A DNA stretch of 64,000 bases from Acinetobacter sp. NIPH 2100 (GCF_000369805.1 NZ_KB850224.1:667924-731923), one strand, 5' to 3'. Shown: positions 19,701-28,232, counted from the first letter of the stretch. The notes: generated from the sequence alone by a model not told the origin. Numbers and translations are program-made.

Positions 19701-20399
19701 CTCAAATCTCAACTCACACGTTTGGGACATTTTGTGATGGAGGCTGAGAATGGGGAACAAGCCTTACAGCTATGGCGTAAACATGATTTTGATTTGGTGG
19801 TTACTGATTGTAATATGCCAATTATGGATGGAATGACCTTGACACGCTTGTTGCGTCAGGAAACAACTAGGCCCGTGACGATCTTTGGGCTCACCGCAAA
19901 TGCCCAAGCTGAAGAGCGTGCACGTTATTTGGCTGAGGGGATGGACGATTGTCTGTTTAAACCATTACAACTCGCACAATTAAAAACGCTTTTAAATACC
20001 GTATTTCGGCATGTTGTTCAAAATAAACCAGTACAGAAGCAATTGGCGAGTCTGGTTGATTTAGGTGCTTTACGTCATTTAGTCAATGATAATACTGAGC
20101 TGTTGCATCAGTTATTGCTAACAACTCACAATGAAAATATGAAAGATATACAACAGGCGCGTTTACTGATTGAGAAGCAAGATAATGCTGGTTTAGCTCA
20201 CTGTTTTCACCGTATGGCTGGAGCGGCACAGATTTTAGGTGCATCAGGTGTTGAAAGACATTGTCGTGAACTTGAAAATTATGCTGAAAATACGGCAGAT
20301 TTTGAATTGCTTTGTCAAAGATCTAGTCAAGTGTTAGAGCTTGTTATGCAGCTCAATAATGCAATAGAAGATTTTATTGCCAATGAAAAAGCAGATTAA
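16794..20399 (+). CDS. Unorthodox hybrid sensor kinase, BvgS/EvgS-like
   Basis: A 1201-residue membrane phosphorelay kinase. Domains in order: signal peptide 1-22 (ends VRA), two periplasmic Venus-flytrap (SBP_bac_3) domains at about 50-280 and 295-515, one membrane helix at about 533-555 ([16 protein letters not shown]), a PAS domain at about 575-690, HisKA with His717 in MSHEIRTP, an ATPase domain with NLISNAIKF and GTGLGLAI, a receiver with Asp1005 in [10 protein letters not shown], and an HPt domain with His1139 in [10 protein letters not shown]. This is the full BvgS architecture with all phosphotransfer residues intact. The signal, sensed through the tandem flytraps, is unknown. Coupled to the response regulator just upstream. 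Confidence 0.95.
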   Translation: MPKLWILGCVVFCLFCNAVRAESPQLMKVFSREAPIQLEFELNDKDWRWLGKKQEIKVAVYDPKNPPFALLLEPDIFEGIAADYTLLIAHSLGVRVKVLRYPDRDAAIDGLNQGQVDMLIDYANDITDETEFKASIPFTPDAIALVGREEVLTQDLKKPQNIRIALLDDFLSDEWVAKYYPQAKTVRYTSPATALSSVAFGNNDYFIGSFATVSYLVERNYDNLLSVAKILSTEETGPHFLFRTDEKVLPHTVNTVLAAIPPAQRKAISHQWSSGSDLWQFQSRLALTEREQRWLDQNREVRVVINPLYAPFTMLDSNGQFYGISADVLRLIHLRTGLHFKAVEADNVAEMFQKVSQNEGDLIAAMSYSDERDKHLIFTRPYIQPPFVLIVKNSTTAPKGLSEVKTLAITPGNSLWEWIKTEYPQIKLVKAENASLAMQWVKEKKVDGAVHNLIGANYMIDSYFRHELKIATRIGDNLSHISFAVQRDEPELYSILNKALADISPRDISMIAYKWQGTPAVKLNTWTVYRREFYWLAGIFVALVLISLSWNYYLRQKMSTRKKAQLKLKEQVEFRETLFNSMLVPVYVVDREGNILSRNQAWEDFFKLDKKHLDKLALTSSLHPLAIVYSTLQEMLNDPYGPLLLRHRYTIKNGDEMCVIIHQAVPYMGINGEVVGFICSWQDITEHEALLLELSSARERAEQASRTKSTFLATMSHEIRTPISAIIGLLELTVTNKTFTQTDMEAVQVAYESAKSLMDLIGEILDMAKIESGELELAPKWTDFDELVQPIVRVFEGLARQKNLTLSSHIDARHPDEIFIDPMRLHQVLSNLISNAIKFTEQGSIEIGMKCLRKKDQHMVLELVVSDTGVGIAEEDQGQIFTPYKQSDAGKMQVGTGLGLAICMQLVKMMGGVITLRSEQGKGTHITVHLPVEHRQFQPVSVESVTMAADRMQPLSILAVDDHPANRLLLKSQLTRLGHFVMEAENGEQALQLWRKHDFDLVVTDCNMPIMDGMTLTRLLRQETTRPVTIFGLTANAQAEERARYLAEGMDDCLFKPLQLAQLKTLLNTVFRHVVQNKPVQKQLASLVDLGALRHLVNDNTELLHQLLLTTHNENMKDIQQARLLIEKQDNAGLAHCFHRMAGAAQILGASGVERHCRELENYAENTADFELLCQRSSQVLELVMQLNNAIEDFIANEKAD

Positions 20400-20517
20400 C
20401 AGCTGATTTAAATATTGCTTTAGTTCGGTGACTGAATCGATTTAGGCGATGCGTTTATGGAGATCGCATTCAATGATAGGTGAGGAACATAACCGCTAAA
20501 TTGTTATCTTCATCTAG

Positions 20518-20736
20518 CTATTTTAGTTGTGAGTCAGATAAAACCTTAGACTCAGATAAGGTATTGTCTGTTCTTGAACAATCTAACTGTATTTTGTGAT
20601 TTATTTGCGAAACCTGACAATCAGATTCCTCGATAACTGCACCATGAAAATAAATCTCCCCTGTAGAGCTTGCAAAGATAAATGAAGTCATTAAAAAATA
20701 TAATATTAAGCTAAGGGCGAGTACTATTCTGGGCAT
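20518..20736 (-). CDS. Short exported protein with pilin-like N-terminus
   Basis: A 72-residue protein. Signal peptide at residues 1-23 (IVLALSLILYFLMTSFIFA, cleavage near FAS-STG), then TGEIYFHGAVIEESDCQV, which resembles the start of chaperone-usher pilin subunits (GxIxFxGxIxxxxCxV). A second Cys follows 13 residues later and the protein ends soon after, so it is far too short to be a complete pilin. The ATG at 20736 has GGAAG 8 bases upstream, which argues for a real start. It could be a truncated pilin or a small regulatory/secreted peptide. It converges on the BvgS-like kinase gene. Confidence 0.55.
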   Translation of the reverse strand: MPRIVLALSLILYFLMTSFIFASSTGEIYFHGAVIEESDCQVSQINHKIQLDCSRTDNTLSESKVLSDSQLK

Positions 20737-21164
20737 GATAAAACTTCCAAATAAACAACCCAATGAGTCAATAACTCAATTGGTTATGGTTTTCAATTTT
20801 GGAGTGAATGGTAGTAGAAATAGGGTGTTTTCTTTATCGGAAGTGGATAATTAATTTGTCAGGTTTAAGTCTTTATTTTGAATCTAAGCCGTAAATGTTT
20901 GTAGGGAATGAATGACAAATTAAAATTAAAAAAATGATCATTCTAATCGCTGAGGAATATTTCAGCTTTGTAGTCGACCCCCTACAGTGAAATCGTTATT
21001 GCACTACGTGATTTATATCATTGGATGATATTCCCCCTTATTTAACCTATTCATAATCTTGCTCTAAGCAATAGGGGAAGCGTGATCTACAAACCTCATC
21101 TATTACTTCGGGTCGCACATTAGTGCCGTTCAGAAATTCATAGCTAAAATTTCGAGATGCAATA
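20737..21164. other. 428-base gap, no recognised gene
   Basis: This stretch lies between two divergent small genes and probably carries their promoters. A 10-base palindrome AATGATCATT sits near 20933-20942. No coding frame, tRNA or clear sRNA terminator was found in it. Confidence 0.4.
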
Positions 21165-21449
21165 ATGGAAAAGTGGGTTTGTAAAGAATGTGGTTTATAT
21201 CAAAGAGCTAACCATAAAAAGATTAAAGCTGGGCAGCGGGTTTATTTTTATAAAAATAAAAATCATATCAATCGATTTTTTGAACATATTGAAACCAATA
21301 TCATTAGAGGTGTCGTTTTAAGTAAGCGTGGCAATCTCATTACAGTATTAGCAAGTGGAAAAGTATCAAAAGTGCTGAATGTTGATGTCTATCCTGAATG
21401 TGCTCCAATGCATTTTATTTATAATATGTTTGGTACTTGCGAATGTTGA
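21165..21449 (+). CDS. Small cysteine-bearing protein of unknown function
   Basis: A 94-residue protein, no signal peptide or membrane segment. Cys6 and Cys9 form a CxxC near the start (WVCKECGLYQ), and Cys79, Cys92 and Cys94 lie at the end (YPEC, TCEC), so the two ends could jointly bind zinc. The middle is a beta-rich stretch (RGVVLSKRGNLITVLASGK) like an SH3-type or OB-type fold. I do not recognise the family. Lysine-rich and basic, it could bind nucleic acid, but that is inference. The gene stands alone between two AT-rich gaps. Confidence 0.6.
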   Translation: MEKWVCKECGLYQRANHKKIKAGQRVYFYKNKNHINRFFEHIETNIIRGVVLSKRGNLITVLASGKVSKVLNVDVYPECAPMHFIYNMFGTCEC

Positions 21450-21697
21450 TTTGATTTTTTAAATAAAAATATTTCCAATTTATCTTTGCTATTCATTATA
21501 AGTTACACGTCATGGCCTTAAATTCTCTTAGAGTGGCTCCATGTGGTTGTAGAACTGCTTTCTGATTTTATGTCAGACATTAAAATAATTTGAATCTTGA
21601 GATTGGAGCTGAGTATCTGATCTAAGTCTGAGGACTTCTACTTATAATATCATTGAACTAAATAGATATTCTCTCTAGATCTATTTTACAAACAGCG

Positions 21698-21730
21698 CTC
21701 ATCTCTAAAGTCTGAGTCTTTAGAGATGAG
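21698..21730. repeat. Perfect 13-base inverted repeat
   Basis: CTCATCTCTAAAG and its exact complement CTTTAGAGATGAG are separated by 7 bases, just 10 bases past the stop of the leftward MFS gene. It would make a strong hairpin and could end that transcript, though no T-run follows on the minus strand (GCGCTGTTTG). Confidence 0.55.
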
Positions 21731-21739
21731 AATCAGTAT

Positions 21740-22933
21740 TCATGTGCTTAGGATGCTATTTTTCTTATTCAGCAGGTAATCAAGTAGGCTAAACAGCATA
21801 CATGCAAAAACGAGGCTAATTCCTGCTAAACAGGTCATGCTCCAGCCACCGTGATTCCAGGCAAAAATTCCTAGAGCCGAACCACACGCACCGCCAGTGA
21901 AATACGCCGTCATATAAATGGCATTGATACGTGATTTTGCATCAGGACGTAAACGGAAAATAACACTTTGATTGCTGGTATGAACTAAGGCCAAAGCCAG
22001 TTGGATCAGTGCAAAGCCAAGGATATAACTGAACAAGAAACGTTGTCCGAAATAGAAAAATATCCAGCTTAAGATGAATAAGCCACAGCCAATCCATGTC
22101 AGGTGGTTGGTATAACCTTGGTCAGCATATTTACCGACATATTGCGTTGAGAGGGCACCAAAGATACCCACCAAAGTGACCATACCAATAAAGAGGTCTG
22201 GCAGGTGGTGGGCTAATGTAAGCAGTAGAGCGATGGTTGAATACAAAATACTCACGGCAGCAAAAGCAAAGCCACCCGCGAGTGCGCGTAACACCAAACG
22301 CTTCTCTTGTTTTAACAGTTGCGCCATTGAAGCGAACACTTGCCCATAATTCATTTTCATACGCATGGCATAAGGCAAACGACTTTTTAAGGCATAGGCC
22401 AAGATCAGCATCAATACACCACTGATCACATAAATGACTTTCCAGTGGAATAAATTCGAAAACAGTCCCGCCAGACTGGTTGAAAGTAAAATACCAACCA
22501 GCAGCCCACTCATTAAAAAGCCAACCACTTCGCCAGTCTTTTCTGGTTTTACCGTCATGGTTGCAAGTGGAATTAGAACTTGTGCTGCGACTGAGAATAG
22601 TCCAGCCATCACGGTTCCAAGCCAGAGCATGGGCAAATTGACTGAGAACGCACTGATAAATAAACCTACAGCACATAACCCCATCAGCAAAGGAATGAAC
22701 TTGGTTTTATTCACCACGTCGCCCATCGGCACAATAAACAATAAGCCCAATGCATAAGATACTTGAGCAAAGGTCACCGTAAGTGCGGCTTGACCTTCGG
22801 TCACAGCAAAATACTGCTGAATGGAATGAATCAGCGGTTGACTATAATAGTTGGCACCCGCACATAAACCACATGCTGCAGCCATAAACCATAGTAAGGT
22901 TCTATTCTGACTAATATCTTGGGGGGCAGACAT
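21740..22933 (-). CDS. MFS efflux transporter
   Basis: A 397-residue inner-membrane protein with twelve predicted helices. The opening (AACGLCAGANYYSQPLIHSI) and the A-motif-like loop GDVVNKTKFIPL place it with the YnfM/arabinose-efflux type of the major facilitator superfamily, probably a proton-driven exporter. The ATG at 22933 was chosen; an alternative TTG at 22978 would overlap the upstream Rid-family gene. It is 19 bases downstream of that gene, so they form an operon. The substrate is unknown. Confidence 0.87.
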   Translation of the reverse strand: MSAPQDISQNRTLLWFMAAACGLCAGANYYSQPLIHSIQQYFAVTEGQAALTVTFAQVSYALGLLFIVPMGDVVNKTKFIPLLMGLCAVGLFISAFSVNLPMLWLGTVMAGLFSVAAQVLIPLATMTVKPEKTGEVVGFLMSGLLVGILLSTSLAGLFSNLFHWKVIYVISGVLMLILAYALKSRLPYAMRMKMNYGQVFASMAQLLKQEKRLVLRALAGGFAFAAVSILYSTIALLLTLAHHLPDLFIGMVTLVGIFGALSTQYVGKYADQGYTNHLTWIGCGLFILSWIFFYFGQRFLFSYILGFALIQLALALVHTSNQSVIFRLRPDAKSRINAIYMTAYFTGGACGSALGIFAWNHGGWSMTCLAGISLVFACMLFSLLDYLLNKKNSILST

Positions 22934-22952
22934 AATTTTCTCGATCACTGAT

Positions 22953-23372
22953 TTATGCGGTATAGGTAGTTGCTTCAACTTCGATTTGCATGCCTTCCAA
23001 TGCCAAACGAGACACAGGAATCAGGGTGCATGCTGGGAAAGCATGGTTTTTCCATAAATCTTGCATGATTTGAATCAAAGCCTGATGTTTTTCAGCACTG
23101 TGATTCACAATAAGAATGCGTAAAACCGCGATATCCGTAATTTGCGCATGGACTGAAGTTAGAGCGTGTTGAATATTATAGAAGACTTGTTGTACCTGTT
23201 GGTCAAAATATTCTGACAGTTCACCATTTTTATTTTCACCACCTTGGCCTGCAATATGAATGGTTCGCAGATTTGGTGGTACAACGGCAATATGACTATA
23301 ACCATTGGGACGAGGGTCATAAAGCTCAGCTGGATTTATTATTTCAAATAGAGTTGTGTTGATCAGATTCAT
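22953..23372 (-). CDS. Rid (YjgF/YER057c/UK114) family protein lacking the key arginine
   Basis: A 139-residue RidA-superfamily protein: IAGQGGENKNGE in the middle of the first half, VFYNIQHALTSVHAQITDIAVLRI and a C-terminal PxxVSRLALEGMQIEVEATTYT. In imine deaminases an Arg follows the Pro-Ala before the last strand; here the sequence is FPACTLIPV, with Cys in that place, so 2-aminoacrylate deaminase activity is unlikely. It belongs to one of the non-deaminase Rid subfamilies. The start at ATG 23372 is preferred to TTG 23414; a possible minus-strand promoter (TTGACC at 23437-23432, GATACT at 23412-23407) would begin transcription downstream of the TTG. Operon with the MFS gene. Confidence 0.75.
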   Translation of the reverse strand: MNLINTTLFEIINPAELYDPRPNGYSHIAVVPPNLRTIHIAGQGGENKNGELSEYFDQQVQQVFYNIQHALTSVHAQITDIAVLRILIVNHSAEKHQALIQIMQDLWKNHAFPACTLIPVSRLALEGMQIEVEATTYTA

Positions 23373-23548
23373 CACTAAAACATCATGCTGGAGATAGAGA
23401 CTATTGAGTATCAAAGCTCAAGTTAGCTTTAGGTCAAGTGAATTTCGAATCTAAATCAACGATCGATGGCAATAAAAAGACTATTTTTTAGAATTTTAAT
23501 TTTTACGGAGATCAAAAGTTACTTGGATTGCTCAGAGTGTTTGATTTT

Positions 23549-23565
23549 TGCACCAATATTGTGCA
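23549..23565. promoter_or_regulatory. NtrC-like dyad (TGCAC-N7-GTGCA)
   Basis: TGCACCAATATTGTGCA has the symmetric GCAC-N7-GTGC form of known NtrC (NRI) enhancer sites. No -24/-12 sigma-54 promoter (GG-N10-GC) was found close by on either strand, so either it is a chance hairpin, part of a small RNA, or an operator acting on the Rid/MFS operon 180 bases to the left. Match by eye only. Confidence 0.3.
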
Positions 23566-23603
23566 ATAAAAAAGCTTTTGCTAGACAAAACCATACAAAT
23601 ATC

Positions 23604-23633
23604 ACTTGAAAAAATGCCGATTCAAGTTTTTTT
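23604..23633 (+). terminator. Orphan terminator-like hairpin
   Basis: Seven-base perfect stem ACTTGAA/TTCAAGT with a 10-base loop and then seven T on the plus strand. No plus-strand gene lies upstream of it; the nearest gene reads the other way. It may end a small RNA starting near 23450-23550 or be a relic. Confidence 0.4.
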
Positions 23634-23768
23634 AACTCTTTTTGATTTTTCTGAATGATTCACTGCATACAATTCAGATTTATTGATAAGGCGAAATCAC
23701 AGTGGATTGCCTTAATTTAATTGCTTCCTATCAATTCACTGCTAAAAAGTAGCCGAAACGACCAATAA

Positions 23769-24104
23769 AAGTTCAGAGAAGCCAATCCTTCGCAGCAACT
23801 GCATGATTATGATGCCGATTCAGCCATCTATTGTTACAAGCTAAAAGAAACGATCCAATCTGGTGAAACGGATTTGGTCTAATTGTGACGATGATCAGGA
23901 TGATAAGTCGATTTATTCAATGAATGCCGCTTTTATCTTTCGTGTTAGAAAGGGAAATGCATAAAAAATAGATGGATTGATAGCGAGAGTGGTCGAGTTT
24001 TTACATTCATAAAGTATGAAAAACAAGGTTTGACTGATCAAAAGGCAAACCTGCGGATCATACAAGCTAAAAATGTGAATGTGAATCATCAGTTCAAAAT
24101 ATAG
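23769..24104 (+). pseudogene. Decayed gene fragment with two compensating frameshifts
   Basis: Reading in one frame from 23769 gives KFREANPSQQLHDYDADSAI and on to a TAA at 23880; the next frame continues without loss of protein-like sequence (SNCDDDQDDKSIYSMNAAF) to a TAA at 23962; the first frame then resumes (CIKNRWIDSESGRVF, then IKYEKQGL and more) to a TAG at 24102. The pattern fits one coding region of at least 110 residues broken by two frameshifts, with no clear start left. I do not recognise the protein. It lies directly before the pntAA promoter region. Confidence 0.4.
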
Positions 24105-24185
24105 GTATTTATTAAATAAATATTGGGTGGAATTTTAAAACAGTTCCATTAGAATCCAAATTTCTACAAAGAATACTCCTGGGGG

Positions 24186-24208
24186 AAACATTGCTATTTG
24201 CGATGTTT
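24186..24208 (+). promoter_or_regulatory. Hairpin in the pntAA leader
   Basis: Nine-base stem AAACATTGC/GCGATGTTT (one T-G pair) with loop TATTT, ending 31 bases before the pntAA start and ahead of its GAGGA site at about 24228. There is no T-run, so it is not an obvious terminator; it may stabilise the leader. Confidence 0.3.
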
Positions 24209-24238
24209 ACTTAAGAAAAACTAGCTTGAGGAACGCTC

Positions 24239-25366
24239 ATGCAGATCGGAATCCCAACCGAAACTATCCATGGTGAAAGTCGCGTAGCGGCAACACCAGA
24301 GACAGTTAAGAAGTTGATTAACGCAGGTCATAGTATTGTCATTCAACGTGGTGCTGGTGTTAAAGCTGCGTACATTGACAGTGCTTATGAACAAGTTGGC
24401 GCAACCATTACGGACGATGCTTATACAGGCAGCCAAATTATTTTGAAGGTACGTGCCCCTAAAGGCGATGAAATTCAAAAACTTGCGGCGAATACTACTG
24501 TAATAGCAATGTTTGACCCTTACCGCAATCCAGAACTCGAGCAGTTTGCTAATCAGCAAGTGTCTGCTTTTGCTCTAGAATTACTTCCACGTACACTTTC
24601 ACGTGCACAAAATATGGATGTACTTTCTTCTCAAGCAAACTTGGCGGGTTATAAGTCTGTATTGTTAGCTGCGGCTGAATATCAACGTATGTTCCCAATG
24701 TTAATGACGGCTGCAGGTACTGTAAAACCTGCGCGTGTTGTGATTATGGGTGTTGGTGTTGCGGGTCTTCAAGCGATTGCGACTGCAAAACGTTTGGGTG
24801 CAGTGGTTGAAGCAACTGACTTACGTCCAACAGCAAAAGAGCAGGTTGAATCTTTAGGCGGTAAATGGCTCGATGTGCCAATGTCTGATGAAGAAAAACA
24901 ACGTGCTGCTGAAGCTGCGAAAAGTGGTTATGGTTGGCAGCCGGGTGAGCAATACATCAAAGATCAAGCTGCGATTGTAGATAAAGCTGTATCAAATGCT
25001 GACATCGTAATCACCACTGCATTGATTCCAGGTCGTAATGCTCCGCGTTTAATTAAAGCTGAAACCGTTGCCAAAATGAAACCGGGTTCTGTCATTTTAG
25101 ATATGGCAGTTGAAACGGGCGGTAACGTTGAAGGTTCTAAAGAAGGCGAAACAGTAACAACTGAAAATGGCGTGAAAATTTTGGGTATTCCAAACATTCC
25201 AGGCACAGTTGCAACTGAAGCATCTGCATTGTATGCACGTAACGTTTTTAACTTCCTTGAGACATTATTCGACAAAGATAAAGCTTTTGCGATCAATCAA
25301 GAAGAAGAAATCCAAAAAGCGTTACTTGTGACACATGGCGGTCAAGTACTGCTCAAGCGCGGTTAA
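24239..25366 (+). CDS. pntAA: NAD(P) transhydrogenase subunit alpha part 1
   Basis: A 375-residue NAD(H)-binding domain I of proton-translocating transhydrogenase. Visible: MQIGIPTETIHGESRVAATP opening, the RAQNMDVLSSQANLAGYKSV segment, the Rossmann motif GVGVAGLQAIATAKRLGAVV near residues 172-191 and the mobile-loop region around GYGWQPGEQYIKDQAA. It hands hydride from NADH to NADP+ across the membrane complex, driven by proton flow. The alpha chain is divided as in Rhodospirillum rubrum; the membrane part is the next gene. GAGGA precedes the ATG. Three-gene operon with pntAB and pntB, with gaps of 12 and 3 bases. Confidence 0.97.
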   Translation: MQIGIPTETIHGESRVAATPETVKKLINAGHSIVIQRGAGVKAAYIDSAYEQVGATITDDAYTGSQIILKVRAPKGDEIQKLAANTTVIAMFDPYRNPELEQFANQQVSAFALELLPRTLSRAQNMDVLSSQANLAGYKSVLLAAAEYQRMFPMLMTAAGTVKPARVVIMGVGVAGLQAIATAKRLGAVVEATDLRPTAKEQVESLGGKWLDVPMSDEEKQRAAEAAKSGYGWQPGEQYIKDQAAIVDKAVSNADIVITTALIPGRNAPRLIKAETVAKMKPGSVILDMAVETGGNVEGSKEGETVTTENGVKILGIPNIPGTVATEASALYARNVFNFLETLFDKDKAFAINQEEEIQKALLVTHGGQVLLKRG

Positions 25367-25378
25367 GGGAGAGTTCTC

Positions 25379-25702
25379 ATGGTTGAAACGATTACAATTT
25401 TCGTACTTGCCATCTTCGTGGGTTATTACGTGGTTTGGGGTGTAACACCTGCGTTACATACACCACTTATGGCTGTAACCAATGCGTTGTCTTCAATTAT
25501 TGTTGTTGGAGCAATGATCCAAACTGTGGGTATGCCAGTGATTGGATTAGATGCAAATGTTGCATTTCAAAGCGTAAACGTAGTCAGTGTCCTTGGTGCA
25601 ATTGCTGTGTTCTTGGCAAGTATCAATATCTTTGGTGGCTTTGCTGTAACTGCGCGTATGCTTGAAATGTTCAAGCCAAAGCAAAAGAAAAAAGAGGGCT
25701 AA
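25379..25702 (+). CDS. pntAB: NAD(P) transhydrogenase subunit alpha part 2 (membrane)
   Basis: A 107-residue membrane subunit with three hydrophobic segments ([53 protein letters not shown]) and a basic cytoplasmic tail ([10 protein letters not shown]). It equals the C-terminal membrane part of E. coli PntA and forms half of the proton channel with PntB. Confidence 0.96.
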   Translation: MVETITIFVLAIFVGYYVVWGVTPALHTPLMAVTNALSSIIVVGAMIQTVGMPVIGLDANVAFQSVNVVSVLGAIAVFLASINIFGGFAVTARMLEMFKPKQKKKEG

Positions 25703-25705
25703 TCG

Positions 25706-27160
25706 ATGGAATTTATTCGAGACTATGCGGAATGGTTCTACCTGATCGGTGCCGTCCTTTTTATCTTAACCTTACGTGGTTTGTCAGGTCCTAAGACTGC
25801 GATTGCAGGTAACCGTTACGGCATGATCGCTATGGCGATTGCTGTAGCAACAACGTTCTTTGTTGCAGAACATCCTGTCGTTTGGATGATCGTTGGTGCA
25901 ATGGTATTAGGTGGTATTGTTGGTATCGCTCGTGCGAGAACAGTTCCAATGACGCAAATGCCTGAAACAGTTGCATTGATGCACTCATTGGTCGGTTTGG
26001 CTGCGGTATTAATTGCAATTGCTGCAATTTTGCATAACAACCAATTGACGGCATTATTTGCTGAAAATGAAGCTGCTTTAACTGCTGCTGGCGTACAACA
26101 TGCTCATATGAGTAAGGTTCATTTATTTGAATTGTTTGTTGGCTGCTTTGTTGGTGCAATTACTTTTACTGCGTCAGTATTTGCTTACGGTAAATTAGCT
26201 GCGAAGAAATGGGCAAAAACCATTTCTGGTGCATGGGTTAAACCTGTTCAAGCACTTATCTTTATTGCAATGCTTGCAGCAGGCATCATGTTCTTCTTAA
26301 CGAATAATATGACTGCATTCTGGGCGATGACAGCACTTGCTCTTGCATTTGGTTGGGTTTGGATTGCGCCAGTGGGCGGTGGTGATATGCCAGTTGTGGT
26401 ATCGCTTTTGAACTCCTTCTCTGGTTGGGCAGCAGCAGGTATTGGTTTCACACTTGAAAACAATATGTTGATCGTTGCAGGTTCATTGGTTGGTTCTTCT
26501 GGTGCGATTCTTTCTTACATCATGTGTAAGGCGATGAACCGTTCAATCATCAACGTATTGTTTGGTGGTGCAATGGGCGGTGCAGCAGTTGCATCAGCAG
26601 ATAAAGGTGAGCAAGTTCAACGTAACCACCGTTCTGGTTCAGCAGATGACGCAGGCTTCCTGATGTCAAATGCAGACAGCGTTGTGATTGTACCGGGTTA
26701 TGGTATGGCGCAAGGTCGTGCACAGAATGCGGTGAAAGAATTGTGTGAAATCTTGAAAGAGCAGGGTGTAAAAGTTCGCTTCGCGATTCACCCAGTTGCA
26801 GGTCGTATGCCTGGTCACATGAACGTATTGTTAGCAGAAGCGGATGTTGCTTATGAAGACATCTTGGAAATGGATGAGATCAACTCAGATTTCCCTGCAA
26901 CAGACGTGGTACTTGTTATTGGTGCAAACGACGTTGTGAACCCTGCAGCGAAAGACGATCCGACATCACCGATTTACGGTATGCCGATCCTTGAAGCACA
27001 CAAAGCACGTACTATCATGGTGATCAAGCGTTCTATGGCGACAGGTTATGCTGGCCTAGACAATGACTTGTTCTACAATGAAAAAACCATGATGATCTTT
27101 GGTGATGCCAAGAAAGTTGTGGAAGATATGACCAAAGCAATCAATGGTGGTGGTCACTAA
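25706..27160 (+). CDS. pntB: NAD(P) transhydrogenase subunit beta
   Basis: A 484-residue protein with about eight or nine membrane helices up to residue 280 and then the cytoplasmic NADP(H)-binding domain III (VIVPGYGMAQGRAQNAVKEL near 328, HPVAGRMPGHMNVLLAEA near 358, VIGANDVVNPAA near 406). Closes the operon and is followed by a strong terminator. Confidence 0.98.
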   Translation: MEFIRDYAEWFYLIGAVLFILTLRGLSGPKTAIAGNRYGMIAMAIAVATTFFVAEHPVVWMIVGAMVLGGIVGIARARTVPMTQMPETVALMHSLVGLAAVLIAIAAILHNNQLTALFAENEAALTAAGVQHAHMSKVHLFELFVGCFVGAITFTASVFAYGKLAAKKWAKTISGAWVKPVQALIFIAMLAAGIMFFLTNNMTAFWAMTALALAFGWVWIAPVGGGDMPVVVSLLNSFSGWAAAGIGFTLENNMLIVAGSLVGSSGAILSYIMCKAMNRSIINVLFGGAMGGAAVASADKGEQVQRNHRSGSADDAGFLMSNADSVVIVPGYGMAQGRAQNAVKELCEILKEQGVKVRFAIHPVAGRMPGHMNVLLAEADVAYEDILEMDEINSDFPATDVVLVIGANDVVNPAAKDDPTSPIYGMPILEAHKARTIMVIKRSMATGYAGLDNDLFYNEKTMMIFGDAKKVVEDMTKAINGGGH

Positions 27161-27181
27161 TCTGACCCTACTTAAGATTGT

Positions 27182-27207
27182 AAAAGCCACCCTTGGGTGG
27201 CTTTTTT
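27182..27207. terminator. Terminator between pntB and the SDR gene
   Basis: AAAAGCCACCC and GGGTGGCTTTTTT form an 11-base stem with a two-base spacer, in practice a small loop. The T-run on the plus strand is six bases, and the A-run makes it usable from the minus strand too, so it serves both convergent genes. Confidence 0.9.
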
Positions 27208-27224
27208 ATTTGGGATGATTTGTT

Positions 27225-28046
27225 TTAAATAAACTTTTCTACAAGGTTTATTGATTGCTGATACAGATCACGTGCCAATTGCTGATTTTTTGCATGTGAG
27301 GACTTCCAGTCGGGCATATGTGCACTCACATATTCTCCATTACGCTTTGCCCATTCATCTCCAATTGCCATTTGGCTGATCAGATTTGCAGGAACAGAGG
27401 TTGGAACTAAGCCGAGTTTCATTGCTGCATAAACAGGTTTAGGCAGGTCGCGATAAATATCAGAAGCGACTCCACCAGGGTGTAAGGCATTGTTGGTGAT
27501 TGAGCTATCTGCCAGTTGTTCTGCGAGAGCATTACTTAGTAATAAATTGGCAAGCTTGGATTGCCCATAATAAAACAGGGGATTATAAAAACCTTCTGCA
27601 CGGAATTTATTGGGTTTAATTGAGCCTGCCCAGTGTGCAATCGAAGCCAAATGAACAATACGAGCTTGAGGAGATTGTTGTAAAACAGGGAGTAATTTTT
27701 GAGTCAATAAAAAATGGCCAAGATAATTGACACCAAATTGTTGCTCGAAGCCATCGGCTGTCAGTTGTTTGGTCTTGGCAAATAAGCCTGCATTGTTGAT
27801 CAATACATCCAGATTGCCATAACGATCTGCGATTTCATCTGCTGCCTTTCGGGTAAGTTCAAGACTATTTAGATCAAGAGAAACTAGATCAACTTGCCCT
27901 TGATCCAGTGCGCGTAATTTGTCTTGTGCTTGTTGTGCTTTTTGTGGATTTCGGCACGCTAGAATGACATGTTGCCCTTGTTTGACCAATTGTTCTGCTG
28001 TGGCAAAGCCAATACCTGTATTGGCACCTGTAATCAGTATTTTCAC
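27225..28046 (-). CDS. Short-chain dehydrogenase/reductase (retinol-dehydrogenase-like)
   Basis: A 273-residue classical SDR. Cofactor motif TGANTGIGFATAEQL near the start, Asn-Asn-Ala-Gly at NNAGLFA, catalytic YxxxK as YGQSK, and a conserved NALHPGGV after it. ACRN after the second strand suggests NADPH preference. The GTG at 28046 is chosen as start because GGAG lies 8 bases upstream and VKILITG begins the first strand; a longer frame to 28124 adds 26 residues without similarity to SDRs. Substrate unknown. Confidence 0.85.
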   Translation of the reverse strand: MKILITGANTGIGFATAEQLVKQGQHVILACRNPQKAQQAQDKLRALDQGQVDLVSLDLNSLELTRKAADEIADRYGNLDVLINNAGLFAKTKQLTADGFEQQFGVNYLGHFLLTQKLLPVLQQSPQARIVHLASIAHWAGSIKPNKFRAEGFYNPLFYYGQSKLANLLLSNALAEQLADSSITNNALHPGGVASDIYRDLPKPVYAAMKLGLVPTSVPANLISQMAIGDEWAKRNGEYVSAHMPDWKSSHAKNQQLARDLYQQSINLVEKFI

Positions 28047-28232
28047 TTCCTGTACTCCAGTTATGCTATTTCTTAGTGGGATTTCAAGAATCTGTATAGT
28101 GCTGTAGTTTTGACAATTTGTCATGTCAAATTTAAAGGTGAGTGATGATTGGTATCTTAATGGGTGGGATATATCTAACAGCGTCTAGCAACCTTCGTGG
28201 CCATGAAATGTATTACTAGTTTTCTTTTAAAA

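Noticed and set aside
20930..20945. AATGATCATT palindrome, considered as a Fur half-site
   Set aside because: It matches only the core of a Fur box and lacks the second dyad; the adjacent genes show no iron link.
22131..22676. Open frame of 181 codons on the minus strand inside the MFS gene
   Set aside because: It overlaps the MFS coding sequence in another frame of the same strand; the MFS frame has family motifs and full helices, while this one has none.
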